From Allacma fusca (taxonomy: Eukaryota > Arthropoda > Collembola > Symphypleona > Sminthuridae), in assembly GCA_947179485.1 (NCBI GenBank), contig OX359250.1:27166654-27230653 (forward strand): DNA of 64,000 bases, given 5' to 3'. Of this stretch, positions 25,840 through 36,371 are shown in pieces. Numbering within the stretch: the first letter of the stretch is position 1; every line of letters starts with the position of its first letter. Under the pieces are notes generated by a model. It made no database searches. It worked only from the letters and a program-made list of their open reading frames with translations, and was not told where the DNA came from. Made by a program: the position numbers and the translations under genes.

Positions 25840-28828
25840 ATGGACCTGTATCAGAACTATTCCACGACGGATTTCCACCGAAAATCCCAAACTGTCGCAT
25901 CGAACATTCTCAAAATTTCCCAAAATGGTAAGGACGTAGTTTAGTTATATATTTTTTTTTTAAATTACGACTCATTTAGGAACAGATGGAACTTTAATTG
26001 AATTTTTTTCTTTTTGACGGGAATAGTGTCGTCAATGCAGAGGATGGTCAATCAGTTGTCGTCGGGGGACAATTCTTCGAGTAGGAAGCAGCTGTAAGTT
26101 TTGGGGAAGTTTTGAAGAGAGAGAGAGAGAGAGAGAGAGAGTGGAATGTGGAATGATTGTTAAAGTTGAATTGTATTGATTTTGATGTGCGTTGTTGTTG
26201 AAGGGATGTGTATTTAATTGGAAATATTAAAGAATGGAGAGGGAGATGTATGTCATGAATTATTGATGATATACGCCTCTCACTGTAATAGTAGGGATGT
26301 GTGTGTGTTTTTTTTTTGTGAAGAGGATTAGTCATTGGTGTGTGTGGCTTATTGATCATATGACGTTAACACTAATTGATGTGTGCTTTGAATGTGTGTA
26401 GGAATGACGTCACTCACTACACGGGACAATTGGCGAAGGACACAAGTGAAGACTTAAAAGATCTTAATAAATTTCCCGTTGGGGACCAGGTAGGACAAGG
26501 CAGGATTTCTTGGGGAATGGGATTGGATGGAGTATTGAGGGAATGAGGGAGAGACATAATTAATGCGGGGTTTTTATTATGAATCTTGTTTAGAAACAAC
26601 TGAAGTTGCAGCGAGAGAAATTAACCTCAGACTTTACCGCGGTCTTAAATTCATTCCAGCAAATACAGAGGTGAATGATTTTTTTTTAAATTTAGGGATT
26701 GCTTCATGAAGGGATGATTTGAGGGAGTACTTTGGATGAGGAGGAGGAGGAATGGAATTAAGGGATGCAAATTCTGTGCTGAAATTAGATTGTTGTTAAT
26801 TTAGGACTGCTGCAGCAAAGGAGAAAGAATTAATGAAAGCAGCCCGGCATGATGATGAGCAGCAGCAGCCAACTTTGTTACAGTTAGGTCAACCAACGTC
26901 AAGGCAGATTTTTGCGGAGGAAGACAATGTCGGTGAGCTGCTGGAAAGAGAAAGCTCGATTCGTCAACTCGAGGTAAATTGACGTTTGTCGACTGTTTTG
27001 ACCTTGAGTTTATATCTACGGTGCTTACTCTTGGAAAGATATTGTAGCGTACTTCGTAACTGTGTCTGAGTGTTCACGGGATGATGAAATGACCGTTGCT
27101 TTTCTGGGAAGTCAGTATCGGCTGCAAAAATTGATTTCCGTTTTGGATAGACTTGTCACGTACTTGGAGCTTCGAAGTCCGAAGCAGTAATTATTTTTAA
27201 CAGAAGGTTGTTTGCTGATGGATGAAAGTATGAGTGTAGTATCAAAAAGCTGCTTAAGCACACTTCGGGCAGTGAAGAGGTTAAGTCGGAGTGGGCATGG
27301 AATATTTCGTTTGTATCAAGTATAGCATCGTGCATTTATTTCAAACTTCAAGCTCAGTGTGCTTACTAGAGATAATTTTTTCCATAAGAGAAAATTCATG
27401 CTGACGTTTCCGTGAAAGAGTATGTGGTCTCGAATGTGCTTGCTTTCAAACTGCTTATTGATTTTCCTCATGATTCGGTCATTTGAATAAGCTTTCATTT
27501 TAATGGACATGGAAAATGTTTACTAGGTACATACGTAATATATTATAGATTTTTTATGATGGAGCAATTTCAAAAAATACACGCAAGCAAGCACAAGTAG
27601 CACGTAGGGAATACTCTAAGGATTTCAAGTTGGAATCAATATTGGTTTAACAAAAGATTTATTTACAGTTCAATTCTCTTTTCGTCTTCCGTTTCAATTC
27701 CAGTAATGGCATTTTGATGAAACCAATGCTAGTCTACGTGTACCTATGAGTTAGGATTTTAAATAACCCTTGCTTTAGAATGCTTGTAACTGTATTCATT
27801 GCAGTCACTTGTACAAATTATGATATATATGTTATAATTACACATGAGAAATGCTTGAAAGGGGCTTTTACTGTGAAAGGCAATAATAGTTTTATTTACG
27901 ATGCGGGGTTTTAATTAAATGGGTATTCAATGTATGCCTTTTTATGAATAACATTTTGAAAAAAAACTAGTAGTTTCAATTTTTTGAAATACATGACAAA
28001 GTTAATTTGAAAAACAGCCTAGCGTAATATTTTGAAAAGAAGGAAAACACAGTATTGTAAAACTGAGGTGGGGTTGCATCATCGTGAATCACTTCATAAG
28101 TATGATGATCAAATTATTTACACAGTACAAATAAAGTAGTTATACCTACTTTTGATACAATAATTAGACTTACTGTAATAAATAATAATAATTCTTGAAT
28201 GCTTAATACGAAATCCACAGACTGACATACTCGCGGTGAACCAAATATTTCAAGAACTGGCTAAGATGGTACATGACCAAGGTGAGGTGATCGACTCCAT
28301 TGAGGCTCACGTTGAAGAGGCCCAAATCACGACCCAACAAGGCACCGAGCAGTTATCGCATGCAGCGACTTACCAGGTGAGACAAAGAATGTAGATTAAT
28401 CCATATGAGTTGTCAGCAATTTTGGGGATGAGGTCCTCGAGTGCAGCAACACTGTTGGCTCAAGTTGAATTTCTTAGTTTAAAATATTTATTTTAAAATT
28501 TATTATTTTGGTTTTAGTAGATAATTACTTATATGATTTTACCCTTTTTCGTTTGTAGAGTAAAGCCCGGCGGAAGAAAGCCATAATTTTTGGAGTCCTC
28601 CTCTTGATTTTGATTATTTTTATTTTAGTTATGGTTTATTCTTAGCCAAAAAAATCGCTTTTGTAATATAAGTAGCAAAAATATGTTCGACTTGCCGAAA
28701 TGTATATCTGTTAATGTTATGTTTTCTTTCACATGTAGGGTCGGAAACGGCGTAACTTCTTTTACTTACTTGCTGTTATCACTTCGCTAATAATTATACT
28801 TTTGATTGTAATGGAAATACGGAAATAA
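25840..28828 (+). CDS. STX7: Syntaxin-7/12-type Qa-SNARE with alternative last exons
   Basis: Shared exons are 25840-25927, 26027-26093, 26402-26489, 26594-26670, 26805-26973 and 28221-28376 (215 codons, all in phase). They are followed by one of two anchor exons, 28559-28645 or 28739-28828, giving 243 or 244 residues. The N-terminal Habc helices include KDLNKFPVGDQ and KLTSDFTAVLNSFQ; the SNARE motif carries the Qa zero-layer glutamine in HDQGEVIDSIEAHVEEA. The match is closest to vertebrate syntaxins 7 and 12 and Drosophila Syx7, which drive endosome and lysosome fusion. An AATAAA overlaps the stop of the second anchor exon (28824-28829). The early introns are G+T-rich. Syntaxin 12/13 cannot be excluded as the better name. 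Confidence 0.93.
26115..26141. repeat. GA microsatellite in syntaxin intron 2
   Basis: About 13 GA units lie 20 bp downstream of the donor of syntaxin exon 2. Confidence 0.95.
28559..28645 (+). other. STX7: Syntaxin alternative anchor exon A
   Basis: Preceded by a good acceptor (tttttcgtttgtag) in phase 0, this exon encodes 28 residues: a basic stretch (SKARRKKA) and then a hydrophobic helix (IIFGVLLLILIIFILVMVYS) ending at the stop codon. It closely resembles the basic-plus-membrane tail of vertebrate syntaxin 7. If it is used, exon B becomes 3' untranslated sequence. Confidence 0.85.
28739..28828 (+). other. STX7: Syntaxin alternative anchor exon B
   Basis: Preceded by a good acceptor (ctttcacatgtag) in the same phase 0, this exon encodes 29 residues: GRKRRNFFY, a hydrophobic helix (LLAVITSLIIILLIVM) and a charged end (EIRK). 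It replaces exon A when exon A is skipped. The parallel layout (basic cluster, then helix, then stop) argues for a real duplicate-like alternative rather than chance. Confidence 0.8.
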
Positions 28829-29386
28829 ATTGTGCCGATGCTGATTGATGAATTTCGAGATAAACTGAATGAGGAAGGATAGCGAATTGTTGTTTTATAC
28901 AGTTATCAAAAAAAGTTACACTATTTTTTGAAAAAACAACAAAATCACTAGTCTTCCAGAATCAGTCCCTCATTGTCAAATGTAGTGAGTCAACACTGCT
29001 CCGTTCTTTGCCAGTGCTAGTATGAGCTACATGGCGTTTGAATTCACGATCGATTAAAAAGGATTTCAGAATAGGGAAGGCATGCGCGTAGTCATAGTAG
29101 GGAAATGCAACAAAAAAGGTCCACTTAGGATACACACACAGCTCCAGGAGCAAACAGTACATATGTATATGCGTGTATATAACAGTATATAAGTTTTTAT
29201 TATTTTGCTTGTTCTTCGAACTAAAACGTTACAGTTAATATTATATATAATTGACATACTATTATAATTATTATTTTAAATATTTATCGCAATTAATTAC
29301 AGTTTCATATAAAGTTACATTACTTTTCAATCCAAGTGAAAATCTTACTCTGAAACGAAACAAAATAGACAAAGACAAGAGGTTTT
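28829..29386. other. Convergent 3' region between syntaxin and PIP4P
   Basis: The two genes face each other across 558 bp of AT-rich sequence. TTTATT on the plus strand near 29198 could be a minus-strand polyadenylation signal for PIP4P. No gene is supported. Confidence 0.6.
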
Positions 29387-31561
29387 TCACATAGGTCCCT
29401 CAATGCAACTAACTTTCATAGTGCAGTAGTAAATTGATCGGATGAGAAAGAACAGACCCGCTAAAAACGCTCCGATGTAAGCTACAAAAATTCCACCCTT
29501 AGTCCGAGCAACCTAAGAAATAACATTTGCTGTTATACATCTATTATCTACTACAGAATGCATGAGCCACTGATATAATTATTACCGTCTATTACATATA
29601 ATTAACGCAGTACTGATCATACCTGATACGTTCCAATAGTCACTCCTATACCAATAGCAAGAAAGAGGAATGCAAGAACCAAATATATAATTCCACGAGA
29701 ACGGGCGAAATCCGGACCGACAGATGAACTATACCAAAACAGTCTCATGTAATGGCAATTATTGGATACAATGCATACACAATAATATCGCTACACAGCA
29801 ACATGACAGACAGGTATTTATACTGGCGCAGTGTTTGCATCACACGACACAACAATAATGGATTAAATTATGGAAGCATACAAAGCTACTTACAGCTTCC
29901 GACAATGTGGACAACGAGCTAAGGAATTATTCAGTGTGTTGAATAAAAACGAATCAGCACAATGCGCACAGTTGACCCTAGCCATTCCTAATGGAACCGA
30001 TGGAAGCGCGGGACTCGGAGCCAAATTGATAATTCGTTTGCCTAATAATTAATACATACATTTTTTGTTAATTCATTTACTCCAAAAAATTAATTCCAAC
30101 GCATGAAATACCATTCATAATAACCCGCAAGTATAGTAACAAAACTGACTCACAATTTGGCCGTGGACATGCAATACGCTGAGAACTAGCACGACAAATC
30201 AGCAGGCAATTACAGGGGCATCGTACATATTTCTTCCCAGGAGGTGGATTTCTTATCGGCTGGAATCAAAATAATTTAAATGGTTAAACTCCTGCCCTTC
30301 CTTTACACGGTTATTAATCCCATCACAGTGTATTAACCAAAAACCAGACTCAGCCAGTATTTCAATTAGCATCTAAATCAATTTTTCTCTCCGATACATT
30401 CAACATTTATCTGATACACATACGATCCATCTGCATATAAATGAAGCCGCGATATGTATCCAAACTTTACACTATCCCTGCACTTGATAAAGTTAACGAT
30501 ACCTCAAAGTTTTTAAAGTTCATCGACGTCCCTCAACTTACTCCTAATTATTGGCTAATTAACTAAGCACCCCAACCAACTTCTAATCATGTGCTTCACT
30601 TAGGTTCTTCTACACCCATCTTGATAAAAAAAACTGATGAATCCTCAAATGAACTCACCGTAGCTTCATTGCATTGGCTACATTTGACAACATGTTGCTC
30701 CCGTTTGTCACTAATATCAATCGTGGCTTGACATACACGGCATGTCACCAATGATCCTGACGGCATTGTAACCCATTCTAAGGTTCGGTCTCCAGTTGGA
30801 TTTACGGACCCCTCTGAAATTCAATCAAATCATCCCATCAATCATCCAAACATTAGTAATTAGCATCTTGAAGGTCACAATGTCACAAAGCAGCATTTTC
30901 CAGCCTTGAGCCCCAACCCCAACTTCTCACCACGACCTCAATTTCCTTCCATTTATCCAAATCAACTCATTCTAAAGATCTAACTCCAGACCGACACAGC
31001 CAGCAATGTCAGCATCCTCCCCAATCCCTAAACCCTATTTTAATCAAAAACCCCTTTCCGAAAAATTCCAACTTCCTAACTCACACAATCTTCCTCCAAA
31101 TCCCATAAAAATCTTATTTCCAATCCATCCAACATATCATTCCTACGGCTTGGAATAAACAGAAGCCCAACAGCTAATATGTTGACAAAAGCTGGAGGAA
31201 GCTAATCAGCCACAGCCACACAGGATGACTCATCCTCAGGATCTGTCTACATAATAGTACATTGCAGTTAAAACTAACTCATCATATATCTCATAAAATT
31301 CTCCCAATTCAAAATCAACAACCTCTCAAAAATACAAGTCGTTCCGTCACATCCCACTGCCACTGCCACCATGCCCTTACAACAGATGACGGCCGACCCA
31401 GAGCAGAGCCAGAATTGATTACACAACTAATTTCGAAATAACCGCACTCAAGCCTTCCAATATATTATTTATAAAAAAAAACTATCCAAGAACCTACCTG
31501 GTTTTGTAATAATCCCACCTCGAGACTCAGGAGTCAACAATGGTTGACTTTCTTCCGACAT
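29387..31561 (-). CDS. PIP4P1: PIP4P/TMEM55 family lysosomal membrane protein
   Basis: Six exons (31561-31498, 30813-30659, 30259-30154, 30041-29894, 29728-29623, 29512-29387) give 234 residues. Conserved blocks are [25 protein letters not shown], the [18 protein letters not shown] block, the CRASSQR segment (the proposed Cx5R site), ACPRPNCKRIINL and ARCPHCRK, with five Cys pairs of zinc-ribbon type. Two C-terminal membrane segments follow ([20 protein letters not shown] and [20 protein letters not shown]). The family was described as phosphatidylinositol-4,5-bisphosphate 4-phosphatase of late endosomes and lysosomes and also recruits JIP4; whether it is truly an enzyme is debated. One arthropod copy corresponds to the two vertebrate paralogues, so the symbol is approximate. 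Intron 1 is very G-poor on the plus strand. Confidence 0.95.
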
Positions 31562-32879
31562 TTTCGCCCACAGTTCGTAGTTGACACTCCTTAAGTCTTT
31601 TTCATAGAGTCAGTTCCTTAATTTCATGATTTGCTCACAATTATGTAATGGGTCTGAGCTGGACTAAAAAGCAAGAACGGACACAACTCCAAGACTTTAC
31701 AAGATTACTAACTAACAATAATAGTCGCTCTTTTCTTTCTCCAAAAACAAGTATTTCGTATATATTAGAGCTTATATATACTCTCTTTATAAGTACAGTA
31801 TATCCTGTATGTTGACTCTGTATTTGAGAGGAACAAAAAATGCTTCAGGTCATCAAATCTCGTGATATTGAAGACGCGCAAGCGTTCTTTTTCCCTTCGA
31901 AAATATTTCAGGTGGATAAATATTCTCTCTATGCTTCTGACTGACTAGTTGTTGTCCTCTTCGTCTTCGTCTGGGTTTCCACTGGATCAAATAATATTAA
32001 AAAAAAAATTACTAAATAACAAAAGAACCAATGATTCTTGATGATGGGTTAGATAATGCAAAACCTACACTTGTATGCTCCCGGACAACTTGTATATTAA
32101 ATAAGAGTTACAAACACACACACACACACACACAAACAATTTATCGAGTCTTGATTTCTGGAATTTCTAAGGATTCAGTCAGTCACTTCTGATATATAAG
32201 CTCCACTCAAGCCTCACATCAAATACAGTGTAAACTTGTTCCGCACACACACTTCATTAGACTAGGGAGTTATAAGGACTGACAATGTCAACGTATTTTT
32301 TATAATGACTCTGTATATGTGTGTGTGTGTATGTATGTATGTGTGTGTGTATGTGTGTGTGTGTGTGTGTGTGCATAAGATCAAGTATATTAAATTACAG
32401 ACGACTCCCAACAACGTCCCAATACGACCACTGCCTCTCGATGACTCAATCCTAGTGCATTAACTGACACTGTCGAGCTAACTAATCATCCTATTCAACT
32501 CATACACTTCAGGTTTCAATGAGATCCTGTCGGACCGCAAGTTGGAAATGTTATTTAAGTATAGGGAGTATGATAGGACATATGTGATGTTATTTATGTA
32601 CATGGTATGCTAAAATCTATGAGGAAGTAGAAGGAACGGTCATGACAGTCATTTATTCCTGAGCGTATCAAACGCTATTTTTGAAGTATGCATGTGTACA
32701 TAAATAGAGTCAATTTAGAATGGTACTCCTCTGTATAGACTGGAATAATTGGGAATCATTCATGTTTTGTGTGAGGGGATGGGGTTAGATTCGCGAGGGT
32801 CGTTATTGTTTTGATTTGTTTATTTGTTTCAATGTTTATTGGGGCGATTCTTTTTATAAGAGAATTTTAGCGGGGATGG
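31562..32879. other. Intergenic region upstream of PIP4P
   Basis: It contains a CA run (32114-32134), a TG run with TATG interruptions (32318-32373) and, from about 32740, a strongly G+T-rich plus strand that grades into the minisatellite. No ORF with recognisable motifs was seen. Confidence 0.55.
32318..32373. repeat. TG microsatellite with ATG interruptions
   Basis: A TG tract interrupted by ATGTATGTATG lies upstream of PIP4P. A CA tract lies on the same strand 200 bp before it (32114-32134). Confidence 0.95.
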
Positions 32880-34930
32880 GAAATTTCTAGGTGTTAGGGA
32901 TAAAATCTTGTCAGCAGGGGTAATTTTTTGTATTGAGGGGTGGATTCAGGCTACAGGGTAGGGTTTCTCGGGACAAAGGGCAATTTCTAGTTGTAAGGGG
33001 TAGTATTTCTCGTCAGGGGGATTAATTTAGGGTTACAAGACATAAATTGACATTTGAGGGGATAATTTCTAGTTTCAGGTGACGTTACTTCTTTCAAACT
33101 TTATTGGGACAAAATCTCGTTACAAGGGATTTCTAGCAACGAGGGTTAATTTCTCGTTATAAGGAGTAATTCGTCTTTACAAGGAGTAATTTTTCGTTAC
33201 AAGGAGTAATTTTTCGTTACAATGAGCAATTTTTCGGTACAAGGAGTAAATTTTCTTAAAACGAGGGCAGTTTTTGTTTCTGGTTACAATAAATAATTTT
33301 TTGTTATATTGGCAAATTTCTAAATACAAGTGAAAATTTCTCGTTGGAGGGAAACATTCTTTTGATACACTGTAAACTTTCTTGTTACAAAGAACTAATT
33401 CTCGTTACAGAGGACAATCTCTCGGTACAAAGGAGAATTTATCTGTACAAGGGGAAATTTGTCTGTACAAGGGGAAAATTGTTTGTACAGGGGGAAATTT
33501 GTCTGTACAAGGGGAAATTTGTCTGTACAAGGGGAAATTTGTCTGTACAAGGGGAAATTTGTCTGTACAAGGGAAAATTTCTCGTTACAAGAAAAACTTT
33601 TTGGTACACGGGAAAGTTTCTCTAAAAAAGGAAAGTCCCTCATTAGAAGGTTATAATTCTGGTAAAAAAAATCTCGGTACCACAGAAAATTTCTCGTAAT
33701 AACGAAAATTTCTCCGAACAAGAGACAATTTTATCTGAACAAGTAAAAATTCTTCGTAACAAAGAAAAACTTCTCACAACAAAGGAGAAGTTTTTGATAC
33801 AAGGAGTAATTTTTCTGGTAACAACTGAAAATTTCTCCGTACAACGGGGAATTTCTCTGTACAAGGGAGAATTTCTCATTACAAGGGGAAATTTCTCTGT
33901 ACAACGCGGAAATTTTTTGTACAAAGAGGAGATTTCTCGTTACAAAGGAAAATTTTTTGTACAAAGAGGAGATTTCTCGTTACAAAGGAAAATTTCTCGT
34001 TACAAAGGAAAATTTCTCTGTGCAAATTGAAAATTTCTCTGTACAAATTGAAATTTCTCTAAAAAGTAAATTTCTCTATACAAATTGTAAATTTCTCTAT
34101 ACAAATTGTAAATTTCTCTATACAAATTGTAAATTTCTCTGTACAAACTGAAAATTTCTCTGTACAAACTGAAAATTTCTCTGTACAAACTGAAAATTTC
34201 TCTGTACAAACTGAAAATTTCTCTGTACAAACTGAAAATTTCTCTGTACAAACTGAAAATTTCTCTGTACAAACTGAAAATTTCTCTGTACAAACTGAAA
34301 ATTTCTCTGTACAAACTGAAAATTTCTCTGTACAAACCGAAAATTTCTCTGTACAAACTGAAAATTTCTCTGTACAAACTTAAAATTTCTCTGTACAAAC
34401 CGAAAATTTCTCTACAAATTGAAAATTTCTCTGTACAAACTGAAAATTTCTCTGTACAAACTGAAAATTTCTCTGTACAAACCGAAAATTTCTCTGTAGA
34501 AATTGAAAATTTCTCTGTGCAAACTGAAAATTTCTCGTTTCAAGGGAAAATTTCTCGTTACAAGGGAAAATTTCTCGTTACAAAGGAAAATTTCTCGTTA
34601 CAAGGGAAAATTTCTCGTTACAAAGGAAAATTTCTCGTTACAAGGGAAAATTTCTCGTTAGTGGGAAATTTCTCGTTACAGTGGGAAATTTCTCGTTAGT
34701 GGGAAATTTCTCGTTACAGTGGGAAATTTCTCGTTACAATGGAAAATTTCTCGTTGCAATGAAAAATCTCTCGTAAGAAAAGAAAATTTTTCGGTAGAAT
34801 GGAATTTTTCTCGCTACGATTGGAAACGTCTCAGTACAATGGACAATGTCTCGTTAAAAGGGAATATTTGTCGTTACAAGGGATAAATTGTCTTTACCGT
34901 GAATAGTTTGCCGCTTAAAGGGTTTCTCGT
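32880..34930. repeat. Degenerate minisatellite, 20-21 bp units
   Basis: About 2 kb is built from units of the type AATTTCTCGTTACAAGGGAA. Several subfamilies occupy blocks. The 20-bp GTCTGTACAAGGGGAAATTT unit fills roughly 33430-33580. The 21-bp CTCTGTACAAACTGAAAATTT unit fills roughly 34130-34480. The 20-bp CTCGTTACAAGGGAAAATTT unit fills roughly 34530-34740. Units in the centre are nearly identical while those at both ends are highly diverged, so the array edges are fuzzy. Because 21 is a multiple of three, the central block gives long open frames that are artefacts (heptad SLYREIF on the minus strand). There are no unique spacers, so it is not a CRISPR array. Confidence 0.95.
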
Positions 34931-36371
34931 CGTAATATTTAATTCGTTGTTTTAACGGGATTTCCCGTTTTAGATGGTAACCGTTATCAATATTGTTTCC
35001 GCTTAAGATCAAATCCATTTAATTGCAGTACGTTCTGCATTATAAAAATCCTCTGCAAATTGAGTACTATACCACAGTTGTTTCTCCTAAATTCGTGGAG
35101 ACATTGTAATGTGACCATAATATTCAAAACAGCCCAATACGTACCGTAGTCGGTGTTTTATGCATATTATAAGAAATTAAGAAGGGTAAGGACACAATAG
35201 TAATTGACACCATGCTTTGTGCACTCTTTACAATTCTCCTAAAAGGAGGAAAATTCGATAGTAAGCATAACATCGTCTTATAAGGAGAAATATTAACACG
35301 GGCATGTGACGTAACCAAATAATTTTTCTCGTGAAATTAGCGAGAATTTACTTTAATGTGAAGATAATATATAGTAGGACCTCTACATAATGGACAAATG
35401 AACCCTTGAAGGTTGGGTTGGCATCCTCTCTGTAATGACACATTTTATGATATACCATATCATATGTTTATAAAACGGTATAGCAACTCCTCAGAATGGC
35501 CCCATGCCAGCATGCTTACATGACCTTTGTAACAAGAGGCTGTACTGAAACAACAATAAATAAAATAGCAGCAGTAACATATTTAATGAACAAGACCATA
35601 ATCTGCAGATTTGTGTTGCTGTGTTTATCACCTTTTAGTGGTACAGAAATGAACTGTAAATTGTAGGCAGAAGTCAGTTCAGGTTGACAGTTGGTTTTTG
35701 TTTCATACAAATAAAAAAGTATTTGCTGTTCAAATGTGCAATGTAATGAATAGTGTGATGTTACTGATTGTGAGTTTAGCACGTCATCAGTAGCCAACAT
35801 GAACTATTTTTAAATACATTATTTATTTATTTCTGGGAAATGTATACATACTTGTTTCTGCTCGCGTATCTGCACGGGATAAACATTTTCTATGTTGTGC
35901 TGCTTGTATAGTATGAGCTCTGTAGGTGGATTCTATTTGATGCTGATAGAAAACCTGTACTTACAAGTAGGAAGGTACTTCAGAGAGATACTGCATGTTA
36001 ACATTACGTTTACGTAAGCGTCGGTAGTAAAAACTGGCATTAAAACCTGACCCTGAACCTATCCAGGACACTGGACCCTCCTTACTCTATTGTTCGTTTC
36101 ATGTTGTCTTATGTGACACGAGCGGCATAAAATTGGTTCAGAATGTATGTGCTAGGTTAGCCTCATGTTTTGAAGAGCATGGAGCAAATGAAAGCAATAC
36201 AGTTATCAAATGAGGTGTGGTAAGAATTTCGCGTGAATATGGAAATTAATGCCATGCACACGGCACGGAAGACTTGTTAAAACAATTTTTTTACTTCGTT
36301 ATTATTTTAAATTCGTGATGTGATTAATTAGACAGGATTAATTGAGACCTTAATAATAGTAAACGTTGTGA
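34931..36371. other. Intergenic region between minisatellite and BTBD7
   Basis: It is AT-rich with no recognised gene. A 94-residue minus-strand ORF at 35516-35800 ends in a hydrophobic segment (LFIKYVTAAILFIVVSV) but has no family match that I recognise, no clear splice or polyadenylation context, and may be chance. Confidence 0.5.

Noticed and set aside
34000-34398. 132-codon minus-strand ORF with repeated SLYREIF heptads
   Set aside because: It is produced by the 21-bp minisatellite unit staying in frame; it ends wherever the unit length shifts and has no start context or splice sites.
32880-34930. CRISPR-like direct repeat array
   Set aside because: Units are contiguous with no unique spacers, the copies diverge gradually, and the setting is an animal genome.
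35516-35800. 94-codon minus-strand ORF with a C-terminal hydrophobic segment
   Set aside because: No recognised family and no clear transcription context; kept only as a remark in the intergenic entry.
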